Position numbers and translations under genes: made by a program. From assembly GCA_020024455.1 (NCBI GenBank), contig JAHHTU010000009.1:1-61445 (forward strand): 61,445 bases of DNA, in the 5' to 3' direction. The stretch comes from Anaerotignum sp. Lineage in GTDB: Bacteria; Bacillota; Clostridia; Lachnospirales; Anaerotignaceae. Positions 34,701 to 41,177 of the stretch are shown here, in pieces; the first letter of the stretch is position 1, and each line of letters opens with the position of its first letter. The notes beneath the pieces were generated by a model. The model had not been told where the DNA came from and made no database searches. It saw only the letters and a program-made list of their open reading frames with translations.

Positions 34701-34884
34701 GTACATCACTTCCTTGTAAAACTTCGTAACATTTTTTCCCAACATATGCATTTGTTTCTGTATAGCCAAAGCGTTCTCTCAAACAACGGTTCATAAAAAC
34801 AAGCTCGTTTGTTTCTATGTCCGAAATATACACAGCTTCATCTAACCTCTCAAAGTAATCAAGTAAATCCTGCAATATTTTCAT
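31792..34884 (-). CDS. Multi-domain GGDEF-EAL cyclic-di-GMP enzyme (PAS, GAF, GGDEF, PAS, degenerate GGDEF, EAL)
   Basis: About 1030 residues, cytoplasmic, no membrane helix. Order: PAS (about 1-110, FERLDEAVYISDIETNELVF), GAF-like (about 120-285), a first GGDEF domain with intact loop YRVGGDEFVACY, a second PAS (about 470-610), a second GGDEF with degenerate loop YRLNGMRCVAL, and a C-terminal EAL domain. The EAL domain keeps metal and catalytic residues: GGETLLRW, NVSLQQL, MELTES, DDFGSGYSSL, KLDRSLL and GVETE. So it should degrade, and may also make, cyclic di-GMP. The start is uncertain: ATG 34884 lies close to GAGGGG, and 34911 or a downstream TTG are alternatives. First gene of the operon. 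Confidence 0.93.
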   Translation of the reverse strand: MKILQDLLDYFERLDEAVYISDIETNELVFMNRCLRERFGYTETNAYVGKKCYEVLQGSDVPCHFCNNKELKQGEFFTWEYKNPVLNQHFLIKDTIILSNDRKYRVEVASAVDHSGVEKAMQDFTRREAVLNECLQLFFATPDPEQSLEKLLQYLGNTFLGERTYIFEFHDDATTTNTYEWCATGVKPQIDILQNLPLSNIAYWLKIFSEGNLVEILDIEDIRKEYPATYSLLKPQKIHSLIAAPIWENDVLKGFIGIDNPASEMFPILTPILKEIGNYMQPQLNRRDLYRQFNQMSCRDLLTGAYNQNAIIEHNVFGKHWKSVGIVYCDINGLKETNNTLGLEAGNQRIRECHHILKQSTHTEWIYRVGGDEFVACYYDVSEENFKQDVEALRLAMIQSVCQVSIGYAWSQEQPMDIQHIVNVAETNMYEEKEQYYEQLMTSLEDTSHTIKDIPCFFSDKNTTEYTMKLQRFLSNTYCDVSFLLTAFSKDNSTNYLFFGDMQKNLFFVSDNMRKRFGFENNIISDLIHKWASRIVDPDLLKRFWDDMNAILEKKKSYHDLRYQITDVYGNNVWIRCIGKLKWNEDGTKPLFLAGCIIQQDEDFVVDLLTNFPTETVLAKELEAIQTSNKYCQAIGFSFNNITQINNNYGRSYGDNLIQRIAIKLNNILSNQMTFYRLNGMRCVALTNSHTEQETKELISDIKSIIDKVYQMQGVALHSPCSFAVMEYPQEHVSAKDFIENMTSLIKLAQQSPAQLYIDDSDGNIKKIQKASNLESNLIENILNGMKNFRIVIQPVVSTHSQRPVGGETLLRWRFDGKEVSPGIFIPIIENEHMIHLVGRWVFEQAVHSCVRILTYDPEFYLTVNVSLQQLHDDGFIDFIRQTLCKYDLDGKHIVMELTESCMDDQPEKLDRFVNACADMHIRIALDDFGSGYSSLRVLLRYPSNIIKLDRSLLLEMSDSFEKSGFITSIVYACHQFDKTVCMEGVETEFQNELVREANCDLIQGFYYYKPMEVEQVYQLFAEQYAEHKE

Positions 34885-35135
34885 TCCCCTCTTACATTTT
34901 TTTACATTCACATTTTCTCTTTATTGATTTCCCATAATATTGCGTTACTACTTTTGACAAATACAATGTATATCTTTGTTTGCATTTGATACCATAAACA
35001 AACCGCCGAAAAGTGAATTTTTATATATGGATATACTGTATCATACAAAAATTGGATTTGCAATATTGAATTTCATATTCAAATAACGATATCTTGATAC
35101 AAGTTTTCTTTTCCTATTATCAACAGTATCAACCG

Positions 35136-35176
35136 AAAAAAGCCAACATAACAAATATCTGTTGTGCCGGCTTTTT
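35136..35176 (-). terminator. Terminator of the pantothenate operon
   Basis: GCCAACATAACA and TGTTGTGCCGGC form an imperfect stem flanked by A- and T-runs, right after panD. Confidence 0.75.
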
Positions 35177-35181
35177 CTGCG

Positions 35182-35571
35182 TTACATATCTTCTAATTTT
35201 CCGTGTTTTTCATATCTGGTAATGCGTTGTATCTGATTTTTTTCATCGACAAACACCACTTTCGGCGGATACTGTTTACTTTCTTCCGGTGTCATTTGTG
35301 CATAACACATGATGATAATTTTATCCCCTTTTTGCACGCATCTTGCGGCTGCACCGTTCAAGCAAATCATACCACTGCCTCGTTCCCCTGCAATGGTGTA
35401 TGTTTCAAACCGTTCTCCGTTGTTGATATCTACAATTTGCACTTTTTCATACTCTTGAATACCGGAGGCATCTAACAAATCTTCGTCTACGGTAATGCTG
35501 CCGACATAATCCAGTTCTGCCTGCACCACCGTTGCCCTGTGAATTTTTCCTTTTAACATATGTAAATACAT
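35182..35571 (-). CDS. panD: Aspartate 1-decarboxylase
   Basis: It decarboxylates aspartate to beta-alanine, one half of pantothenate. The proenzyme cleaves itself between Gly24 and Ser25 to form a pyruvoyl group; the motif DYVGSITVDEDLL is present. Other family residues include LKGKIHRATVVQAEL and NGAAARCVQKGDKIII. The 129-residue length is normal. The ATG at 35571 is chosen because GGAGG precedes it. Last of the four pan-operon genes, one nt after the panC stop. Confidence 0.97.
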   Translation of the reverse strand: MYLHMLKGKIHRATVVQAELDYVGSITVDEDLLDASGIQEYEKVQIVDINNGERFETYTIAGERGSGMICLNGAAARCVQKGDKIIIMCYAQMTPEESKQYPPKVVFVDEKNQIQRITRYEKHGKLEDM

Positions 35572-35572
35572 A

Positions 35573-36424
35573 TTATTTTGCCTCCTCGTATATAAAATTA
35601 TCAATCAATCTTGTTTTGCCGATATACACCGCCATTGCTACCAACACAGTCCCTTTCATTTCATGTACAATCTGCATTGTTTTTGCATCTACCGCTTTGA
35701 CATAATCTATTTTTGCCAAAGGTTCTTCTTCGATATGTTTCTGCATTTTTGCCACAATGACATCCGCTGATGTTTCACCGTTTTCAGCCATTTTCTGTCC
35801 CATGAAAACCGCTTGGCTCAACACCAAAGCCGCTTGGCGTTGTGCTGTATCCAGATAGGTGTTGCGGGAGCTTTTTGCCAGTCCGTCTGCCTCTCTGATA
35901 ATGGGGCAACCCACAATTTGCACATCAAAATTCAAATCTTCTACCATTTGTTTGATAATTGCCAACTGCTGTGCATCTTTTTGTCCAAAATATGCTCTGT
36001 CCGGTTGCACAATATGGAACAACTTGGATACCACTGTACAAACACCACGAAAATGAATTGGTCTTGTTTTTCCGCACAATTCCTCTGTCAAGCCCTGCAT
36101 ATCCACAAATGTACAAAAACGGTCTGTATACATTTCACTTGGTTCGGGACAAAATAAAATTGCGGCTCCTGCCTGTTCACATAGTCTTGCATCTTGTTCC
36201 AAATCTCTGGGATAGCTTTCCAAATCTTCATTTGGCGCAAATTGTGTCGGATTGACAAAATCACTGACCACCACTTTATCATTTTCCGCAACGGCTTTGT
36301 CAATCAGGCTTTTATGCCCTTCATGCAAAAATCCCATGGTAGGTACCAATCCAACAGACAACCCTTGTTTTTTCCATGCTTTTACTTGTGTTCTTACTGC
36401 TTCGATTGTTTTTACGATTTGCAT
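35573..36424 (-). CDS. panC: Pantothenate synthetase
   Basis: It joins pantoate and beta-alanine with ATP. The 283-residue protein has the adenylyl-binding motifs GLVPTMGFLHEGHKSLI (with the HxGH-type signature) and KDAQQLAIIKQM, plus SSRNTYLD late in the N-terminal domain. The pantoate-binding region NPTQFAPNEDLESYPRD is intact. It lies 12 nt downstream of panB in the operon. Confidence 0.97.
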   Translation of the reverse strand: MQIVKTIEAVRTQVKAWKKQGLSVGLVPTMGFLHEGHKSLIDKAVAENDKVVVSDFVNPTQFAPNEDLESYPRDLEQDARLCEQAGAAILFCPEPSEMYTDRFCTFVDMQGLTEELCGKTRPIHFRGVCTVVSKLFHIVQPDRAYFGQKDAQQLAIIKQMVEDLNFDVQIVGCPIIREADGLAKSSRNTYLDTAQRQAALVLSQAVFMGQKMAENGETSADVIVAKMQKHIEEEPLAKIDYVKAVDAKTMQIVHEMKGTVLVAMAVYIGKTRLIDNFIYEEAK

Positions 36425-36436
36425 TTTCCCTACCCC

Positions 36437-37264
36437 TTAATATAATTTTTCGATAATGTCATCATCAATTTTGAATGTATGTTCCTGTGCAGGAAATGTG
36501 CCTGTCTGCACTTCTTCTATATATTTGGAAAATCCATCTTTCATTGCCATACCAATATCTGCAAACTGTTTGACAAACTTTGGTTTGAAATCTGAAAACA
36601 TCGCAAGCATATCTTGATATACCAAAATCTGTCCGTCACAATCTGCACCTGCACCAATCCCAATGGTAGGAATGGAAATGGATTTTGATATCAATGCTGC
36701 CAATTTATCCGGTACACATTCCAGCACCACAGCAAATGCCCCTGCTTCTTCCACTGCTTTTGCATCTGCCAACAGTTTTTTTGCCGCTTGTTCTGTTTTG
36801 CCCTGTACCTTAAATCCGCCAAACGCATTGACAGACTGCGGTGTCAAACCAATGTGTGCCATAACCGGAATGGAGGCATCTGTAATCGCACGAATTTGTT
36901 GGCATACCGTTGCACCGCCTTCCAATTTCACTGCTTGACATCTGCCTTCTTTCATCAAACGTCCCGCATTGACCACTGCATCATACACCGATGCTTGATA
37001 AGACATAAATGGCATATCTCCGACAACCAATGCATTTTTTGCACCTCTTGCCACTGCCGCTGTATGGTGAATCATATCTTCCATTGTGACGGATAATGTA
37101 TCTTCATATCCCAACATTACCATACCCAAGGAATCCCCAACCAATATCCCGTGGATACCTGCATCGTCCATCAACTTTGCCATAGAATAATCATATGCTG
37201 TCAACATGGTTATTTTTTTGTGTTCTTCTTTCATTTTTTGAAATGTAGATACCGTATGTTTCAT
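36437..37264 (-). CDS. panB: 3-methyl-2-oxobutanoate hydroxymethyltransferase
   Basis: It makes ketopantoate from 2-oxoisovalerate using methylene-tetrahydrofolate. The 275-residue sequence has the metal-binding signature DDAGIHGILVGDSLGMVMLG, the conserved VKLEGG, and PVMAHIGLTPQSVNAFGG. It overlaps the upstream DUF2520 gene by 4 nt (ATGA), showing translational coupling. ketopantoate must next be reduced before panC can act; no panE is in the operon, and the DUF2520 gene is the candidate. Confidence 0.97.
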   Translation of the reverse strand: MKHTVSTFQKMKEEHKKITMLTAYDYSMAKLMDDAGIHGILVGDSLGMVMLGYEDTLSVTMEDMIHHTAAVARGAKNALVVGDMPFMSYQASVYDAVVNAGRLMKEGRCQAVKLEGGATVCQQIRAITDASIPVMAHIGLTPQSVNAFGGFKVQGKTEQAAKKLLADAKAVEEAGAFAVVLECVPDKLAALISKSISIPTIGIGAGADCDGQILVYQDMLAMFSDFKPKFVKQFADIGMAMKDGFSKYIEEVQTGTFPAQEHTFKIDDDIIEKLY

Positions 37265-38112
37265 ACACCAATCTCCCTTTCCATATCCGTATAATCTCTT
37301 TGCGGGTGCTTTCTTTTTGCAATTTGTATCAATCTTTTGGAAAGCAGTTGATAGATTTCTGTTTCCTCTTTGGATAAAGCGGCAATATGTTTTTGCACGG
37401 TTTGCACATCATTGCGTTCCACAGGCCCTGTCAAGGCATCTTCGATGCTTGTTTCAGACAGTTTCAACACATTTCCTGCCATCAACGGATATAATGCTTT
37501 TTGTGCATCTTCTTTTTGAAATCCGCATTGTGTCAATACTTCCACACCCAAATCCGCAAGTGCAAGCATTTGATTGCTGACCAAAACAGCTGCCGCATGA
37601 TACAAAGGTTTTTGCGAGGCAGAAAGCAATACGACAGGATTGCCCATAGATGCAAACAACTGTTGTATCATGGGTAAATGTGCCGCACTTCCTTCGATTG
37701 CAAAATACGCTTTTGCAAGTTCTTGATAAGAATGATATTTATCGCTGATTGCATATAGCGGGTGCACAGAATACACAAAAGCACCATATTTTTTTGCATT
37801 AAAAAAAGCGTTTGAAGAAATCAAGCCGCTGCAATGACAGATATTTTTATTTTTTATTGGCAGATTGCGTATGTAATCCCATACATGACCGATTTCCCCA
37901 TCGGGAACGGTGATAAAAAGGGTATCACTATCTTCTACGATACAAGCTAAATTGTCATAAAATTTGGTTTTTGTAAATGCCGCCGCTTCTTTTGCGGAAT
38001 TTATATTGCGGCTATAATAGCCTGAAACCATATGTCCATGTATTAACAAGTATTTTCCAAGAGAAAAGCCGACTTTTCCGGCTCCGATAAATCCGATTTT
38101 GATACATATCAC
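37261..38112 (-). CDS. Rossmann-fold DUF2520 protein, probable PanG-type ketopantoate reductase
   Basis: A 283-residue protein. The N-terminal nucleotide-binding fold starts KIGFIGAGKVGFSLGKYLL (GxGxxG-type), and the C-terminal helical DUF2520 domain (about 150-283) includes HAAAVLVSNQMLALADLGVE and NVLKLSETSIEDALTGPVERND. Proteins of this architecture near panBCD include PanG, the alternative ketopantoate reductase described in Francisella, Enterococcus and Clostridioides; I infer the same NADPH-dependent reduction of ketopantoate to pantoate here. It is first in the operon and overlaps panB. The start appears to be GTG at 38112 with a weak ribosome binding site. Confidence 0.85.
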   Translation of the reverse strand: MICIKIGFIGAGKVGFSLGKYLLIHGHMVSGYYSRNINSAKEAAAFTKTKFYDNLACIVEDSDTLFITVPDGEIGHVWDYIRNLPIKNKNICHCSGLISSNAFFNAKKYGAFVYSVHPLYAISDKYHSYQELAKAYFAIEGSAAHLPMIQQLFASMGNPVVLLSASQKPLYHAAAVLVSNQMLALADLGVEVLTQCGFQKEDAQKALYPLMAGNVLKLSETSIEDALTGPVERNDVQTVQKHIAALSKEETEIYQLLSKRLIQIAKRKHPQRDYTDMEREIGV

Positions 38113-38370
38113 CCCACATTCATTTGTGATATCCCAAAATCAATCTGTCGTCTGACAATACCGCTCATCTTATGATGATACAGCTTGCAGAAACCATAAA
38201 AAATAAATTTGAAAATCAATATCTGGTACAGCTTTACAATTTATGATAAATGCCATCCAGTTATCAATATAGCATGAAAGTATCGGATTGTATATAGTCA
38301 CTTTTCTTATGAATGATAAAATAATTTTAGGCAGATTGTGTATTATTTTTTTATACATACAGAAAAAAAT

Positions 38371-38410
38371 AACAAAATAGCAGCATACAAAATTGTGTAT
38401 TCTGCTATTT
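38371..38410 (-). terminator. Terminator of the mcrBC pair
   Basis: AAATAGCAG (38375-38383) pairs with CTGCTATTT (38402-38410), followed by a T-rich run on the minus strand. The hairpin abuts the mcrC-like stop codon. Confidence 0.7.
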
Positions 38411-39435
38411 CATAACTTGCCAAAATGTTCATATACAATTTCATTGCATTGTGCGGCAATTTTCGGGAAATCGCAATATAAATCCAATGTTTTGACACTG
38501 ATTTTTGTGCCTTGCATATGGTATACATGATTGGGCTGTGTGTATGCATCTGTTTTTGCATACAAAATCATACCGGATACAGTTTGGTCTGTGGTTTCTT
38601 TATTTTTGGTATAGGCAAATATTTGATATAAATTTTGAGAATGTATTTTCTTGGTATCAAATCGCTGTTGCAACGTATGTGCATAATACTTTGTGTCAAT
38701 AATCAAACAGTCCTTGCCATAAGAAAGCATGATGTCTGTTTGCATGATTGGCAACAAATCACAAAATCCATCGTCCACTTGCCATGGAATTTGCGATGCA
38801 GTCACTTTGATTTGTGGGAATTCCCGTTTGTAATAGCCGAACACAAATTTTTCATATAAGCGGTGCATCTGCTGTGCATCGAAAACGTCCATAAAGGTCA
38901 AGGTACCGTTTCCATCGCTTTGCAAAAGCCCATGTATCACCAAATAGCAAACAGACAACAGCATACGATATGTCTGGTTATTGCGATGATATGGGATATG
39001 CCAGTTGATTTGTTTATGATGTATGGTATCCACAGTTTGAAAAAACGTCAGATATTTTTGCAATGCTTTTTTTCTGGCTTTTGTGATATCTGCTTTCAAT
39101 AACAAAAGCATGGTACATTTCAAAATCTGGTTGTGGTGTGTATTGCTCGAAAACATATCATATTGACACACCACCTGCTTTTTGCATACCGCTTGTGTCT
39201 GCAAAGACTGTGGTATGTCGATTTTCCCACGCACAACCGAAAGTGTTTCCATCTGCTCTTGATATGTTTGATAGAGTCCTTTTTTGCATTGTGTTGCAAT
39301 ACCCGTTGTCAGAATTGCGGCACAAAGTTCTGCTGTATTGTGAAATGGTTCTGTTGCCATTTTTTTATATTCCTTTTTTTGCAATACACCAAAGGCATAC
39401 GCCAACATATAATAGATATTTTGAATGGGTATCAT
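38410..39435 (-). CDS. McrC-family restriction endonuclease subunit
   Basis: A 341-residue protein of the McrC/LlaJI family, the nuclease partner of McrB. N-terminal IPIQNIYYMLAYAFG and the middle segment YEKFVFGYYKREFP are typical. A PD-(D/E)xK nuclease core is visible: MQTDIMLSYG (Asp234) followed by LIIDTKYY (Asp247, Lys249). In the known systems McrC cuts DNA, often containing modified cytosine, when activated by GTP-hydrolysing McrB. It overlaps the mcrB-like gene by 4 nt. No methyltransferase gene is next to it, so it is likely a modification-dependent (type IV) system; this is inference. Confidence 0.9.
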   Translation of the reverse strand: MIPIQNIYYMLAYAFGVLQKKEYKKMATEPFHNTAELCAAILTTGIATQCKKGLYQTYQEQMETLSVVRGKIDIPQSLQTQAVCKKQVVCQYDMFSSNTHHNQILKCTMLLLLKADITKARKKALQKYLTFFQTVDTIHHKQINWHIPYHRNNQTYRMLLSVCYLVIHGLLQSDGNGTLTFMDVFDAQQMHRLYEKFVFGYYKREFPQIKVTASQIPWQVDDGFCDLLPIMQTDIMLSYGKDCLIIDTKYYAHTLQQRFDTKKIHSQNLYQIFAYTKNKETTDQTVSGMILYAKTDAYTQPNHVYHMQGTKISVKTLDLYCDFPKIAAQCNEIVYEHFGKL

Positions 39436-41096
39436 TGTATCGCAGACCGCAGGCGGTCACTCCAATACTGTATTTTTTGCGGCTCATCAAACCAATATTC
39501 CTGCAACAACGGGATACATTCATATTCTACCACAGCAGATAAGTAGATATTGTCTATCGTTTCTTTTGAACAAAAATAACTATGCCCTATCACAAACCCC
39601 TCGCCTAACATCTCATCTTGTACAATGGCATCATTTAGATTTTGGATACAGTCTATCAGCTTATCCAATTTCTCGTTTTGTATTTGCTTCTGGTATGCTT
39701 GAAAGGCATCGGACAAAAACGCAGGTTGCAATGCGAAAAAAGCAAATCTTCTACGCAATGCATAATCCACCATTGCCAGACTGCGGTCGCTGGTATTCAT
39801 AGTACCAATGATATACACATTATCCGGAATGGTAAACGCTTCCTCTGTATACATCAAATGCAGTGCTGTTCCTCTTTTATCGCTTTCCAACAACATAAAC
39901 AATTCCCCAAAAATTTTACTCAAATTTCCACGGTTGATTTCATCAATGATGAAAATATATGGCTTGTGTTTCTCTTGTTCCGCCGCTTTGCAAAAACGAT
40001 AAAACACACCTGTTTTCAATGCAAATCCTGTATCTGTGGGACGAAATCCCATCATAAAATCCTCATAGCTGTAATTTTGATGAAATTGTATCATTTTGAT
40101 TTGTGTTTCTGATTTTTTACCAGCCATTGCATATGCCAAACGGGTTGCAACAAATGTTTTCCCAACACCGGCAGCACCTTGCAAAATGATATTTTTCTTT
40201 CTTTTGAGCAACTGCATCAGTGTTTCATATGTCTGTTCCGACAAATATACTTCCTGACAGAAATCTGTTTTTTGATATACGGTTTGTATTTTTCTGATAT
40301 GTTTGATTTGTTGTTTGGGTAGTATGGAAAATCGGTGCGGCTTGCCCATTTTTTGATATTGTTTTGTGGTATATAACCATGCGTGGTAAGAAAATTCTGC
40401 AAACGTATGATATGCATAACTTTTATTTTGCATCATATCCAAACTCAAATCGCATATCCATAAATACTGTTCCCCAGATGGTAATTGCTTAAACCCATCG
40501 ACTGCCGCAACAAAGTTTTGCGGCATATGTTCCAACTGGCATAAAAATGTGCGGTTTCTGCTGTCCAATGATATAAAGTGATAGGGGCGTATCCAATACA
40601 ATCCCATGGTGATATTCCATTTTACCCCATTTTGTTTTGTCACCACATCAAACCATTTTGCAAATTGTGCTTTGTTTTGTTCTGTTTTGTTATCTGCATA
40701 TGCCAATGCCGCAGAGAACATCTCCCACAGATGGTCGATATCTGATGCTTCCCTCTCTCCTTGGAATGCATAAAATGTTGCTTTCAGGTTATTGACTGTG
40801 GGGATAGCATCAAAATTTTGTGGTACGCTTGCAGTCATGGCAAATGATTTTGCAATTTCTGTTAAAATGGCAATACGGTTGCTCTCTTTGATATTTTTAT
40901 TGAATAAACTAAATATCGTAAATGGGTCAATATCCCGTAATGGATTGTCTTTTTCCAACGTCGGAAATTTCATATGAATCGCTTCAAATACAGACTGTAT
41001 TTTTTCTATCAACAGATTGCGATGTTCTTTATAAAACAATAATTTGGTTGCAAATTCCGTATAAAAGTTTATCCAATCAAATTTTATGTCTTTCAT
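39432..41096 (-). CDS. McrB-family AAA+ GTPase restriction subunit
   Basis: A 554-residue protein. The C-terminal AAA+ motor (about 285-550) has Walker A GAAGVGKT (307-314), a Walker B region ending FIIDEINRGNLSKIFGELF, and the McrB signature GTMNTSDRSLAMVDYALRRRF. The N-terminal 280 residues should recognise the target DNA. They do not look like the methylcytosine-binding domain of E. coli McrB and contain an EVE/YTH-independent stretch (MGLYWIRPYHFISLDSRN) that I recall from other McrB-like ATPases. AGAGGAG precedes the ATG. It forms a two-gene unit with the McrC-type nuclease. Confidence 0.9.
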   Translation of the reverse strand: MKDIKFDWINFYTEFATKLLFYKEHRNLLIEKIQSVFEAIHMKFPTLEKDNPLRDIDPFTIFSLFNKNIKESNRIAILTEIAKSFAMTASVPQNFDAIPTVNNLKATFYAFQGEREASDIDHLWEMFSAALAYADNKTEQNKAQFAKWFDVVTKQNGVKWNITMGLYWIRPYHFISLDSRNRTFLCQLEHMPQNFVAAVDGFKQLPSGEQYLWICDLSLDMMQNKSYAYHTFAEFSYHAWLYTTKQYQKMGKPHRFSILPKQQIKHIRKIQTVYQKTDFCQEVYLSEQTYETLMQLLKRKKNIILQGAAGVGKTFVATRLAYAMAGKKSETQIKMIQFHQNYSYEDFMMGFRPTDTGFALKTGVFYRFCKAAEQEKHKPYIFIIDEINRGNLSKIFGELFMLLESDKRGTALHLMYTEEAFTIPDNVYIIGTMNTSDRSLAMVDYALRRRFAFFALQPAFLSDAFQAYQKQIQNEKLDKLIDCIQNLNDAIVQDEMLGEGFVIGHSYFCSKETIDNIYLSAVVEYECIPLLQEYWFDEPQKIQYWSDRLRSAIQ

Positions 41097-41140
41097 ACAT
41101 ATACTCCTCTTTTTTTATTTTGATTGTATCACAAGATACA

Positions 41141-41175
41141 AAAAAAGAGAAGAATAGGAATATTCTTCTCTTTTT
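41141..41175 (-). terminator. Terminator of the class A PBP gene
   Basis: AAAAGAGAAGAATA pairs with TATTCTTCTCTTTT, followed by T-rich sequence on the minus strand. Confidence 0.75.
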
Positions 41176-41177
41176 CG

